A DNA stretch of 64,000 nucleotides from Phragmites australis (Eukaryota; Streptophyta; Magnoliopsida; Poales; Poaceae): assembly GCF_958298935.1 (NCBI RefSeq), contig NC_084929.1, positions 4,774,001-4,838,000 on the forward strand. Reading direction: 5' to 3'. Under the pieces are notes generated by a model. It was not told where the DNA came from. It saw only the letters and a program-made list of their open reading frames with translations, and did no database searches. Below are positions 32,823-45,440 of this stretch, one piece after another. The translations under genes were made by a program, and so were the position numbers. How positions within the stretch are numbered: position 1 is the first letter of the stretch; each line of letters begins with the position of its first letter.

Positions 32823-34860
32823 CTTAGGGGATTAGGTTGATCCCCTCCTTCCACTCAATCCCCTCCCAGGTTATGAGGTTTAATCCCTTACTTGTTTGAA
32901 GCATTTAGGATAGTTTGGATTATCATGAATTGTTTCCATGAGGTAGTTATATATATATATAGTAAATATTTTAGGAAGAAGAAAAAATATAAATAAATCA
33001 AGTGAGTAATTCAAAAGTAAAGACTCTGCAAATTCAGAAACAATCAGAAAAATTCAAATAAAATCAAGAAAACAATTCTAAAAAAATCAAAGAAAATTAG
33101 GAAAACCAATAAATGGCAAGAGTAATGTGAATGACTCAAAACATGAAATATTTACCAAAAGCATTTTATGTGCATGTCGTATAAAGTTGCAAACTAGTTT
33201 GCGCATAACAAAAATAACACATCTCTTGAGGTCTTGAAATCACTAATTTATTCTCTAAATTACATAATCATCTTTCACAACTTTTTAGTTCCAACTTGTA
33301 CCTATTGCAAAAGCAAGTACCAAAGGAGACGTTAGTTTCGGTCAAGAGCGTGAGCAAGAGAGAGAAATATGACTGACAAGTGACAACAAAACATGCGAAA
33401 CACGATGGCATGAAACCAAGATGCTTACAAATGACAAATGAAAGAAAAATGAGAGTTTGTTGGTGCTGAGTAGAAATGTTTTATGCACAAGCTACATAAT
33501 ACCAAAATGAGATTATTATGGTCTGTAACTTGATAAACAAAGACACCTTCCTGTTTTCGTATAACGCGGCCTCTGCTCATCCTTTCAGTTTTCGTATAAC
33601 TCGGCCTCTGCTCATCCTTCAGCAGTTGGTTTTGATCAAACACTTCAATTTTAGGGCCTTGTGAATATTTATTTTCTTAATGTTCAGAAATTTACATTTG
33701 AAGGATTTGATATTGTTACTGTAAGCTATCTAAGTGTGCACTTTGCAAATTTCTCATTAAATTAGCATTTTACCTGGTTGTTTATGTTAGGATATGTGAG
33801 ACTTAGAACCTTTGCTGCACATCATTCCTATTTATGTGTGGTTCATCATAAAAATTTGCATCATTTGTTGACTGTTTGGATATTGCACAAAGCAACGTCT
33901 ATACGATTTCTCCTCTGGCCTGTCCAAGTAACACTACAATGTTTTGCTTTGGCTGCAAATTGGTTTGACTTAAGATGGGTATCTCAGCAATGGTCGTTGG
34001 AACAACAGGTATGCAAGAACACAAGATAGCACGTGTTGAATCACTTTATAAAACTTAAACTACCTAGTTTACTCTTTTTTATTGTAATTATTCCTTTACA
34101 AAGAGTGCTTGTCTTTAGCAGATGTATTCGGATGGTAAGCTCTTTGTTGCACCTTACATATGTGATTAGTTGGCTATGTCAAATAGCAATATGCTTTGAC
34201 TTGACTTTTTTAGCGCATCCTGCGCTAATTGCTCATAACCACACAATATAGCAAAACTGACAAAAAAAAACTACACTAGTTATGCCTTACTAAGGCATGT
34301 TTATTGATTGATCACTGAAAAAGAATGTAGCAAAAACTTTAGCAATAGTCCCTCAACCAATGCAAGTGAAAAGATACTTCTTTAGTTCCCCAATTTTACT
34401 CCAACACAACAAACCTCTGAACTCCCAATTTCAATATACCAGAACCCCAACTTCCATAACCACAAAGCAAGAACCATAGCAAGACTTGGATTGATATTCT
34501 AGAAGCTAATCTCATGAACTAACTACATAGCTAAGAGAAACAAATTGAATGTTTCCAGAGAGCCAGAGACTACTGCAGCAAGTAAAGTTCGAGGAGAAGC
34601 TACCAATCAGAGCCTAATCAACAAGTCAACATAGTATTGTGTAGCATATGGGGTTCATGGCGATTGTTGGTCATCTCCCTAGTCCCTAGGAAGTTAGATT
34701 GGTGATGAAACCAAAATTTTCAGCCTAAATCCATGTCTGAGATAAACGTCTATGCTCCATAATACCTATTAAATAGAATAAAATTGAAAGAAAAAATTTC
34801 AACGATTTGAACCCCCACAAAGAATCGAACAGAAATAATTTTAGACTAATTCATGGGGAG
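32823..34860. other. AT-rich intergenic DNA
   Basis: No gene recognised. A 35-bp tandem pair (TTTTCGTATAACGCGGCCTC and TTTTCGTATAACTCGGCCTC) lies at about 33552-33620. Confidence 0.5.
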
Positions 34861-35393
34861 AGGCATAATGTTGAGGGTGCTACTTGCCTCTACTGGCTGG
34901 ACATGTCCTAGATCTTGCTCTACCTCACACTACAAGTCACCGACAGTGTGCTGAGATGCGTACCTGTGCACGACGATGGCCAAATTGATTCGTACAACAG
35001 ATGTGGATCAATGATCCCAAGCAAATCTACCATGTCCGAATGGTGGATTAGTGAGAAAAATGTCAGATCCGTGGGAATGACAAGCCCTAGGAGGAGGAGT
35101 TAGGACGGGGAGGAGGAATGAGAACCAGCGTGGAGAATCAGCCGTTGTAGCCACTGCTGGAGTTAGGGAGTTGCCACAGCTGCTAGAGTTGGGAAGTCGC
35201 CACCGCTGGAGTCGGGTTGGAGACGAGAGGCACACGGGAGCAAGATGGTGCCACGAGAAGATGAGGGTGATGCGAGTAAGATTGTGAGCGCTCTCATTCC
35301 TGGCCTGGACCGATAATTCTTTTCTCCCCTGTGGTTTGGCAGGGTTTGTAGCTGGTTTGTTCCAACCGCTGGCATTGCCAAATGCAGTTTTTG

Positions 35394-35417
35394 CCCCCCC
35401 CCCCCCCCCCCCCCCCC
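35394..35417. repeat. Homopolymer run of 24 C
   Basis: An uninterrupted C tract. It creates the Gly-rich open frame on the minus strand here and is a likely site of length error in sequencing. Confidence 0.9.
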
Positions 35418-35513
35418 GTGGATCCCCTCCCCCCTGGGTGTGGATGTGATTCATGGGTGGCCAGGATCAGGCCATGATCCCGGTCAATCCCAGCCTTCCC
35501 AAATGAAGCCTAA

Positions 35514-36045
35514 GGGTGAGTTTGGATATCTATGGATAGGAGGTGGTCATCAAGTTTTTTAAAGTGTTTGGTTAGAGGGCAAGGTAGATGGGATGGTCAC
35601 CTAAGGGAAATATTCTCTTCAGATGTTGGATGAACCCATCTCATAAAATTGGCTGGATGAAGTCATCTATGTTCTGGATGAGCTTTATCCCTATTAATTT
35701 GGTATATTCTAGCTGGTTAGAGTAAATGTATTTTTCGTTAGGACGTTTTAAATGATATTATCTCCTAAACCATTTATCAAATTTGCGATCTAATTGTAAC
35801 ATTGTATTCATTGCAATTAAAAATCAACAAAATAAGGTCACATATGATATTTTAATGAAAAACTACATATATGACAAGTGAGTCCCACAAAATTTTGGTT
35901 AACCCCATCCAAGTTCTATATGTTCAACCAAACAAGAAATTGGATAACCCTATCTATGCTACCAAACAAAAAATTGGATCACCCCATCCAACAAAAAATG
36001 TATGGTTATATCCCATCCAACATTGTCCTCCAACTAAATGCACCC
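35514..36045. mobile_element. Tourist-like MITE (PIF/Harbinger group)
   Basis: 532 bp. The left end is GGGTGAGTTTGGATATC. The right end, read inward, is GGGTGCATTTAGTTGGAGG. The flanks are TAA on the left and TAG on the right, a nearly kept 3-bp duplication. The interior is AT-rich with repeated CCCCATCC / TGGATGGG motifs and no coding capacity. Confidence 0.65.
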
Positions 36046-38871
36046 TAGAGATGGCAGTTTGTCCCATTGAGTCGAGTCTCCATGGGTTTCAGACCCGATG
36101 GGGGCGCATTCGGGTGGAAAAATGGCCCCGTGGGGCCATCGGGTCGGGGCCCCGACTCGAACCGAATCCAAGTATGAGTCTATTTTTATTTACCCGTGGT
36201 ACCACCCTAAATCCGAACCTAGCCAGCCACTCGTGACCCACCCGCCCAACAACCCATGTGGAGAGAGAAGGGGGCGGAGAGAAAAATATTGGTAGCTTTG
36301 CTATAGAAGTAGGGGTTGGGCGTCGATGGCTCCCGTGCCTCCATGCAAATTTTACTTTGTGAGCCTCCCGGTTTTGTCATCTCCTCCATCCGTCCGCGGC
36401 CTTCCCCCATCGATCTCCAGGGCCCATGCCATAACCCACCCACCTAGCCAGACTCCCTGGTGCTCATGTGAAAGGACAACGATGTCGCCTAGAGGGGGGT
36501 GCATAGGCGTTCTTGCAAAATTAAAACTATGCAGTGGATTGTACAGAATCCGGAACTTCCGAGTTCAAGAGATTTTGCAGTGAAATATACAGAATCCAGA
36601 ACTTTCGGGTTCAGCAGAGCATGAACTCAAAACTGATATCAAAGTACACCTAAAGAGTTTTAGCTCAAACCAAATGAAGTTATGTGTTCCAAGAGATAAT
36701 TCCAAGTAGATCCACAGAGAACCTACAATCAATTTCACACGAGCAAGTAGAACGAGCAATATGCAAAAATAGTAAGCAAGAACTTAAAAATAAGAAAACA
36801 AGAGAGGAGACATGCGATTTATTTCTCAAAGTTCGGATACCTCCACTAGAGGTTCTATGTCTTCATTAAGAGGCTCGGTCACACTTGAGTCAGATCTCTC
36901 TCAACCATTTTTCTCTCCAAGCTCGATCACTCTTGAGCTTAGCTTTCAATCTTGATTTCTTCCATTATGGAGGCAAAATCAAAGCATTCACAAACTTTCT
37001 GCGGCACACCATAACCTTGGGTGCTCGCCGGCGATGCCTAGCCGCCTAGGTGCTCTAAGCTCCAAAAGTAACTAATGCGATGACAAACTTTTTACCGATG
37101 AACTCGAGTACTCAAGATGGGAGTTATGCTCACTTGCACTCAAACTTTCAATGTCTCAACCCAACTCACTTTTCTTTTCAAATCTCACACTAGATTGGAG
37201 TGGGGAGAGCTCTATTGGCTTTGGCTTTGAGTGTTTTCATGGAAGCACCATCAGCTAATGAAGAGAGAGGGTGAGGGGGTATTTATACTTAACCCCTAAA
37301 AACTAGTCGTTATGCAACTTTCTGGCTTATCTCGGAACTTCTAGGTGGAATCCGGAACTTTCGGGTTGACACTTGAACGCAAAACAGAGAGCCCTAGACC
37401 GGACTCAATCTGGAGATTCCGGCTAGTTACCAGAATTCGAAAGTTCCGACCTAGTCCGGAACATCCGACTACCCGGAAGTTTTGGGTTATAACCAGAACT
37501 TCTGAGTTAGTTAGAAAAGCAAAACCGAGCACCCCTGCCCAGATCCTAATCCAGAGGTTCTGGCTTACTCGGAACTTTTGGGTTACATCCAAAATAACTG
37601 GGTACACACAGTAAGTTAGAACTTCACGGTGTTCTGGGGTGATTTGTGTCTCTCAACTTGATTTAAAAAAAGGTACTTTGAGCACTGAGACACGACAAAT
37701 ATCTTTGTGTTGTATCCCTCTTAATAGTGCGGCATACCTATACTCAATTTCAAAGATAAAACTCGTTTGAACCACTTTAAGCCTTTGAATACCTTTAAGT
37801 ACCACTTCTTTCCTTCAAACTTAGAGGGTTGCCATTTTTTATATCGTCTTTACTCCATATCTTCTTGATTCTTCATGTGATATATGTGAATCTTCTGTAA
37901 CTTCACATGGCCTCGCACGATATTAGCGCAAAGCCTTCACTCGCTCTTCACCACCGTATTGGTCCTTCGACGCCAAACCATTTGCTTGTCCTTCACCACC
38001 AGATGGTCTATCATAGCCGAGTCTTACTTGCCTTCCACTGTCTTGCCACAGAGAACAACTTTGTATCTGAAATCTTCAATGAATTTACTTTATCAAATAT
38101 GGAGTCCAATCTTTGTTCCTCACTCTTTGCATACTGGATTTCAATTCAACTTATGCCTTCTTATGGATCCTAACCCTAACTCACTCTCAAGCACAAAGCA
38201 CATGAGTTAGTCCATAAAACATAATTGACAATATTTTACCTTAAGTTACTTGATCTCTATAAGTAATTTAGCCTTCATGCTTCAAGCTTATTCTTCTTCT
38301 TATGAGCATCACTAATACCTCAATGATTTTGATGCAATTCTTTAAACTCATGTCATTTCTCAATGAATCCATGCTTTATTTCTTATGCATATCATATAGA
38401 ATACCCTAATAACAATTATCAATGTAATTGTTAGTCCATAGGTATTATCATTAGCTTACCTATCACCTAGAGCTCATCCATCTAGATGCATATCTCTTTT
38501 CCATGCATCACTTATGGAATAACCTACTAACAATTCTTAACATAATTTTTAGTCCATATATATTGTCATTAATTACCAAAATCATATTTAGGGGCTAGAT
38601 GCACTTTCACCGTGCCGCCCTCCTCCGTGAGCTCTCGTCGCCCTCTCTGGCGAGTTCGCACCGCTCGCCTACGCCACCCTCCCTGACGAGCCCTGTCACG
38701 TGCCCACGTTGCCCTCCCACATGGACGGGTTTCGGGTTCCCATCGGGGCCGAGGGCAGGGGTTTTTGCGTCCAGTATTGATTTCGGGGTCGGATCAGGTT
38801 TGAAGAATCGGGTTTCAGGTTGGATGCGTTCTTGCTCCACCCGGCCCCAACTCGACTCATTGCCATCCTTA
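36046..38871. mobile_element. Probable hAT-like element split by an LTR-like insertion
   Basis: Ends read TAGAGATGGCAGTTTG on the left and, inward from the right, TAAGGATGGCAATGAG, the common TAGGGATGGCAATGG hAT end. Flanking sequence on both sides is rich in GGGTCGGGG motifs. It is interrupted by 36469-38609. The expected 8-bp target duplication was not found, so one end may have been replaced. Confidence 0.45.
36469..38609. mobile_element. LTR-like repeat (possible solo LTR), about 2.1 kb
   Basis: It starts TGAAAGGACAACGATG and ends CTAGATGCACTTTCA, a TG...CA unit. Flanks TCATG and CCGTG could be a diverged 5-bp target duplication (3 of 5 match). Inside are many copies of a CCGGAACTTCCGGGTT-like motif in both orientations (about 36545-36620 and 37320-37630). 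No protein domain is seen. It could equally be a large non-coding element of another class. Confidence 0.45.
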
Positions 38872-39634
38872 GGGACGATATGGTGGAGTGCGTGCTGGTG
38901 GTTGTACAGTTGTCTTCTGCTTGTTAGGCTGACATGTGTGGACTATTGAGTGGGACCGCGATGGCAGTTAGAAAGGGAAGGCTTGATTGTGCTTGTTGAA
39001 CTTGACATTTGTGTGAGGATTAGCGGAGTGAAATCCTAAGGAAGTACAAATGCATGAGTCTCTCTACTCTCTTACGATTGTGTGGGGACCATTGTGCCTA
39101 GCTTCGCTTCACTTTATTAAGTCTTGGCCGTCCGCTCATTAAAACCTTCATTCTTTCTTAACTGATTGGCAAAGCTCCTGGTGCTCCTCCCTGAAAGCTA
39201 AGTAAGTTAGGTAGGCATCTAGAAAGTTGCTTTGTTCCCAAAGTTTGTCAGTTGAGCTCTCTCCTTTTAAGAGTAAGCCCAACCAAGATTCAACATCATA
39301 TTTTCAACTCAGAAAATGGTGTTTGCCTTCCATATTAAACCTCTAATGCCACGTAGAATATGAACAACATACTCTGTGCATTCCTTGCTTGCAAAATGTG
39401 GGGGCGAAGGTGACATTGTAGAGATATGTGTCGGCGACAAAAGAGGTGAGTCGATATAAAGGACAACAGCAGGAAAAATGCTCCACGCCCAAAAACGAAA
39501 AAGAAATTGGTGGATTCTGGTATGCCATGAAGCACAATGTAAAGCTTACTTGATAGGAAATGCTTATTCACCCCATCTATACCATTTATTGTGCTTCAAG
39601 ATAGTGATACAATCATTTTCAAACTGAATTTGAA
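38872..39634. other. Intergenic DNA, nothing recognised
   Basis: Unique-looking sequence without a supported gene. Short open frames on the minus strand at 39335-39571 lack similarity to anything I recognise. Confidence 0.45.
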
Positions 39635-39739
39635 TATAGTCAAGGAATAAGTCTACTTCACCCCCCACCCACCTATTGAGGTTCATCTACTTCACCCCCT
39701 CCCCCTGAAGTATCCAAAACCGTCTAAATAACCTCTGGG

Positions 39740-40500
39740 GCAGTTTTAGAGATGTTTTGCCCACATGAATAGTGATCGACACCCCTAAAATATATCCCTC
39801 CTTTCTCCGATCCAATAGGAGACCTTCCCAAGCTCCAAAAATTCTAGGATGATTTCTTTGGGATACTATAATTCATATGCAACCCATTTTTATTGGTTTG
39901 GTCCAAAATGCCTAAGCCAAATTCAAATTCAAATTCTTCAAAGTTGCAACCTTTTCTAACTTTCTCTAAGTTTTAAGGCTTCAAAATAATTCCCTAAAAT
40001 CTGATAAAATTCATTAATATTCTTCATAATCCATGGACTAATTTACAAAATAATTTCAATCCTTAGGTTACATAGAAGTTTTGTGAGTTCCTTCACAAGG
40101 CATTACTCCTTAATAAACTTAACAATTTTAAATTTTGTGATGCCTTGTGAAGGAACTCACAAAATTTCTATGTAATATAGGGCTTGAAATAATTTTATAA
40201 ATTATTCCATAGCTTATGAAGAATATTAATGAATTTTTTAGATTTTAGAAAATTATTTTGAAGCCTTAAAAATTAGAGAAATTTAGAAAAGGTGGCAAAT
40301 TTTAAGAATTTCAATTTGAATTTGGCTCAAACTTTTTGGGCAAAACCAATTAAAATGGGCTGCATATGAATTATAGTATCCCACAAAAATCATACTAGAA
40401 TTTTTGGAGATTGGGAAGGTCTCCCATTGGATCAGAGAAAGGAGGAGACATTTTAGGGGTGTGAGACACTGTTCATGTGGGCAAAATCGCTATAAAACCA
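39740..40500. repeat. Large inverted repeat (foldback) inside the Mutator-like element
   Basis: The left arm (about 39740-40107) and right arm (about 40138-40500) are inverted copies with a loop of about 30 bp. Shared landmarks in the right arm are GAAGGAACTCACAAAATTTC, TTTTGAAGCCTTAAAAATTA, CATATGAATTATAGTATCCC, GGTCTCCCATTGGATC and ACATTTTAGGGGTGT. Transcription through it would give a hairpin of roughly 360 bp. Confidence 0.85.
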
Positions 40501-40625
40501 CTAGTATGAAAACTATTTTTTGAGACGCCCGGGTGCCTTTCCAGAGGTAGCTCGAATGACAAACTGCCTGAGCAGGCCCCTATGGTTTCAGGCTGCCTAT
40601 GAAAATAAATTTGAGGTTATCAAAA
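40138..40625. repeat. Direct repeat, copy A (pairs with 43575-44045)
   Basis: About 480 bp are shared in the same orientation with 43575-44045, including the foldback arm and the adjoining CACTAGTATGAAAACTATTT segment. The two copies flank a 2.9-kb AT-rich stretch. Confidence 0.82.
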
Positions 40626-40676
40626 CTAGCTTGACTAGCATCAAGTACCATTAAGGTTTTGATATTAGTAGAACTA

Positions 40677-40679
<3 letters not shown>

Positions 40680-40726
<47 letters not shown>
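40680..40726. repeat. (AT)n microsatellite
   Basis: About 46 bp of uninterrupted TA dinucleotides. Confidence 0.95.
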
Positions 40727-40727
<1 letters not shown>

Positions 40728-43574
40728 CAAACTCCCCTACAATCTATGTATGTGTGAATGAATCTTGAATATCATTGTATATATTATCTATCTCAAAATT
40801 TGGATGGAGTTTCCTTTATACATATGAAGCAAGCATGACAAAATATATATTAAAATGAATATGCTCATGCAAAGCAAAATTCCCAAAATGAGTTGCATAG
40901 TTTTGCAATTAAAACTCACCTAATTTACATCATTTTTACAAAGATAACATCTATTACAAATTCCCCTCCATAAGCAAATTCTCCTACAAAATATAACATC
41001 TAGTCTAAATCCTCCCCCAATTAACATCAATGCCAAAATAAAATCATCAAAAATAATTCTCCCTCAATTGACGTCAACTTGACAAGAAATTTGGAGGATT
41101 TTGCCAAAAAGAGAAATTTTCCTCCAATGCATATTAGCTCTATCCCACAAAATGAATCATCGAAAGCTAGTGCATGACCATATATAGTGTAAACTCCTCA
41201 TGATATGTGTGTTTCTCATAATTTGAGTGAAACCAAATACACTTATGCAATTATGAACTATGTGAGGGGATCATGTTATATAATGGAACAAAGAGGTTTG
41301 ACGAGATGCCAAAAGAGATTTCAAAATGATACAAAGATACCAATTGAAGATATATACCAATTAAAAATCTTCAAAAGATTTCAATTGAATACCTACAAGA
41401 GATACTAATTGAGACTTCAAGGTATACCAATAAAGAGATATTGATTGAAAATATATGTCAATTGAAACAAATTCAAGTTGAAGGCAAGTCAAGCATTAGT
41501 CCAAAATCAATATCCACAACACTAGTGCAATGGATTAGGCTCAAAATGTGAACAGAGCAATATTGTTGACATTATAATGAATTTTTTATTTATCACAAAG
41601 AGTCAACATCTCATAAGCTTACATGTTCAATAGAGCCAATTTAAAGCGGACTAAAAACTTCAAACAAAATATTTTTTTTATTTTCATCAACATTGCATAT
41701 AAGAGCAACTCAAGTATTTGATATGAATTCTTTTGCATATTTGGGATTGGATGAATTATAAATATGATTATAGAGTTCTCACAAAAACATGCTACTTCAA
41801 ATTGCTCATATTTGCAATAGAGAGATTTTTAAGTACTTGCATGCAAAACAAATTTTTTTAAGTCTTTTTCATGCTATGATGCAATCTACACAAGATTAAA
41901 TCTTTCGCATTAACTACATGAATTAAGAATAAGTTAGCGAGAATGACATTGGATTGATGTTATAGATCATATTTATCCGTACTTGCCTTTACTTTGATAT
42001 GGTTCTTCTTTTGATTTCAATTGAGATTGAAGGAGAGAATCTTCTTTATGAATATCAATCAAAAGATAAAGACACTCTTTATGAATCCCAATTGAAATAA
42101 TCTTCTTTTTTAAAAGACCTTCATCATGATTAATTAAAGCATCCAATGCATCTCTATTGTACCTAAAACTCTTTTAAGTACAATTTAGTCCCCAAACTTA
42201 TTAGGTCCTAATAGGTTAGCAAAACCCACCACATAGAGCAAACTCTCCAGTAAACGGTGCTTATTGATATGGAATTGATAGCAATTGAAGTTTATACCAA
42301 TAGATAGATATCAATTGAAAATATACACCAATTGAAGATAAAAGAAAACTCTATGCACCTTATAGCCATTAAAGACTCTTGAGAGAGACTTACTCAATTT
42401 GTTGGATCAAACAAAGTGAATATGCTATTGATATAAACAATTAAATTAAAACGAGCATGCTCACCACTTTCAAGGTCCACTAAAGATATAATTCAGAAAA
42501 AATGGCATATAACCAATAAATATACCAAATGAAAAATAAATATCAAAAAGTTATCCAAATTATATCTAAGATAAAAGATCAACAAATGATCACACAAAGT
42601 TCAACAAATGAACTAAGTGAATAGATTGAGCATGTAAAGAAATGAATTTCATTCATGCTCAAAAGCTTATCTCAATCAAGTATATTGAGAAAGATATAAG
42701 CATTGAGATAGCAAACTTCTATACACTTCAAAAAGGAAAGTTTCCTTCAAAAAACTAATTTTCCTAACATAGGAGTTAAATGAAATCTTTCATAAAGAAA
42801 GAAATCACTTAGAAGCAAAAATTAAACAAAAAATGATCAACAAGGATTACCACTTGTATTACTACCGATTGTAAGAAAGCAATGGTATATGTAGATATCA
42901 CAAGTATGTAATTACAATAAGACACAGTGTATCCTATACATTCTAGTTATATAACACATACTAGTTAGTAAGGAAAGCTAGATGCTCTATGAATAAATTC
43001 ATAGCACACTTAGCAAGCAATCAAGACATGCTAGGATATGAAATAAGGTCTACACATGCTAGGATAAGTATAAACTCTAAACAAGTATAGATACAACATC
43101 TACACATGCAAAGAGTTAGGAACTTCCAGTATCTGAAACTTCCAAGCTAAACTTGGATATTTCAAATTCTGTAAATTCTAGAAAACTGTGTAGAATAATA
43201 AATCTATTACAAAGATAAAGACTATGAATTTAAAGATATTGTGATAGAATGTTACCTTCATATAATATCATTAGATAGATAATAAATATAATTCCACATA
43301 ATTTGCCTCTTTAATCAATTAGATAAATCTTCAAATAATTTAGCCAAGTCTCTGACGCCCTCCATTTCACTAAGAGACTAAACACAAATTTCACTTGAAG
43401 AAAGAATAGTCTCCTAGCACAAAACATAGGATGATCTCCTCCTAAATATATACATCTAAGTACTTGAACTACCTGTAATATGCACTTAGTTTATTCAAGA
43501 ATCTAGAGGAGTTTACCCTATATTTTGAGTTAAGACATAAAAGAAATTTATAAAGGAAATACTTGTGCCAAGAA
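40727..43574. other. AT-rich filler within the Mutator-like element
   Basis: No coding region is seen. Short motifs recur irregularly (ACCAATTGAAGATA, TCAATTGAAA, AAGAGATA), as in decayed retrotransposon non-coding DNA. A GAACTTCCAGTATCTGAAAC stretch at about 43120 resembles motifs of the LTR-like repeat at 36469-38609. Confidence 0.45.
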
Positions 43575-44045
43575 TGAACTTGTGAAGGAACTCACAAAAT
43601 TTTTATGTAATATAGGGTTGAAATAATTTTAGAAATTATTCCATGGCTTATTAAGAATATTAGTGAATTGTTTCAGATTTTATGGAACTATTTTGAAGCC
43701 TTATAAATTAGAGCAAGTTAGAAAAGGTTGTAAATTTTAAGAATTTCAATTTGAATTTGGCTCAGACTTTTTAGGCCAAACCAATTAAAATTAGTGGCAT
43801 ATGAATTATAGTATCTCACAAAAATCATCCTAAGATTTTTGGAGGTTGGCAAGGTCTCCCATTGGATCAGAGAAAGGAAGGAGACATTTTAGGGGTGTCA
43901 GACACTGTTCACATGGGCAAAACAGCTCTGAAACCACTAGTATGAAAACTATTTTTTGGACAACCGGGTGCCTTTCCATAGGAGACTTGAATGACAAACC
44001 TTCTAAGCAGGTCCCTGTGGTTTTGAGCCATCCGTGGAAATAAAT
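43575..44045. repeat. Direct repeat, copy B (pairs with 40138-40625)
   Basis: Same content and order as copy A. The end at 43936 onward (CACTAGTATGAAAACTATTT) resembles a CACTA terminus. Confidence 0.82.
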
Positions 44046-45440
44046 TTCCATAAACGGCTGCTTACGACAACCGTCTGCGCAAATGAGTTGATTATTATAA
44101 ATGGTTATTTATGTGAACAGTCTGTGTAAAATATCATTTTTAGAGGCGGCTCCTTATGTGATCTGACTCTGAAAATTGGATGATTACTAGGCGGCCTAAA
44201 TAAGAAGGTGCTTGTGTAAAAGGGTATTTTCAGAGGCGGATCCTTATATGAACTGACTCAGGTAATGTGGATGATTTCTAAATTTAGTTCCTTATGTGAA
44301 CCGTCTCTGGTGATAGGTTGCAAAAATTCATAATATTTTCATACGAAGTAGGATGAGAATAAACTTTATATGAAAATTATAGCCATCGACGAGATCTACA
44401 ACTTTGTAGTTGAAAACTTTTTTATTTAAAGTCATTATCAGATGGTGAAATATCAAATCTCATCAATAGTTTGAGCCATATTCAAATGGGTGTACAGAAC
44501 CTTAAACCTTGGGAGGGACAGACTGAGAATGATCATACATAAGCCTTAAAGAGAAAGCACTCTTGAGATAGGTTTTGCTCCCACTAGTAAAGATAAAAGT
44601 GGAAATAACTCCTTTTCCATCATCAGTTTTGATTTTCTTAGAGTCCTCTCACTAAGATTAGACTCATATACATATTTTGTTTTATCATTATTTGGACATC
44701 TGATGATGACTTCAAATGAAAAAAAATTTCAACTACAAAATTATGGATCTCCTCAAGGGCTACAATTTTCACCAGTTTATCCTCATCTAACTTCGTATGA
44801 AAAAATTATAAATTTTTGCAACTCATTTCCAGAGGCGGTTCTTTATATGAGCTGTCTCTGGTAATGGGTTGCAAAAACCGCCTCTTGAAATGGGTTGTAA
44901 AAATTCATAACTTTTTCATACTAAGTTGCATGAGGACAGACTTTATATGAAAATTGTAGCCCCGATGAGATCTACAACTCTGTAAGTATTTTTTTTTCAT
45001 TTGAAGTCATTTATATGTCCAAATAATTGTTTAAAGTTTCAAACAGAAGAGATAAAAAAGATTGCTTATACTACTAGTATCACTAGTACTTATGTGGTGG
45101 AATGGTAAGTACGTATCGCCTGTGCTGAGAGGTCCCAGGTTCGAGTGCCACGAATTGCACGCACGCGAAAAATCGTGTGACTTGTGATTTGCGATGGCAC
45201 AGACGCAGGGTTTCTCGGGTGCATTTTTTTTGGTTTTTTAAGAAAAAATATCAATTCTGAAAATTTATTACTAGAGGTGGTCCGGCTTAAGGAATCGCCT
45301 GTGAAAATATATTATCATATACTATTCCTTAATTAAATTGTATGTGGTAATAAGTTTCCAGAGACAATTTCTTAAGTGGACCATCTCTGTTAATAGGTTT
45401 TTTACAGGCTGTCTCTTTTGCACCTATAGAAATTTAGACG
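43936..45440. mobile_element. CACTA-like non-autonomous sequence
   Basis: It starts CACTAGTATGAAAACTATTT, then carries repeated AGAGGCGG(C/T)TCCTTATGTG and CCGTCTCTGG motifs in both orientations, typical of subterminal regions of a grass CACTA family. Internal inverted and direct copies of TTGCAAAAATTCATAA...GAGATCTACAAC lie at about 44326-44460, 44695-44830 (inverted) and 44888-45030. A clear TAGTG right end was not found. Confidence 0.55.
45091..45160 (+). other. tRNA-like (SINE-type) sequence
   Basis: ATGTGGTGGAATGGTAAGTA followed about 30 bp later by CCAGGTTCGAGTGCC resembles the A and B boxes of a pol III promoter. A T-rich tail lies about 60-75 bp further on. The acceptor stem does not pair convincingly, so it is a tRNA-derived relic and not a working tRNA gene. 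Confidence 0.4.

Larger units (their letters stand above)
31836..35510. mobile_element. Possible PIF/Tourist-type non-autonomous element with nested insertions
   Basis: The left end GGTTTTGTTTGGTAGG is preceded by TAA (31833-31835). The right end, read inward, is GGCTTCATTTGGGAAGG and is followed by TAA (35511-35513). About 11 of 16 terminal bases agree. The GG-TTTGTTTGG start and TAA duplication are typical of grass PIF families. The interior is long, heterogeneous and contains other elements, so the pairing is tentative. Confidence 0.35.

Noticed and set aside
35008..35454. 148-codon minus-strand frame with a Gly run
   Set aside because: The Gly run comes from the 24-C homopolymer and the rest has no recognised similarity.
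45091..45160. A functional tRNA gene
   Set aside because: A- and B-box-like strings are present but no cloverleaf with paired acceptor and anticodon stems can be drawn; kept only as a SINE-like relic.
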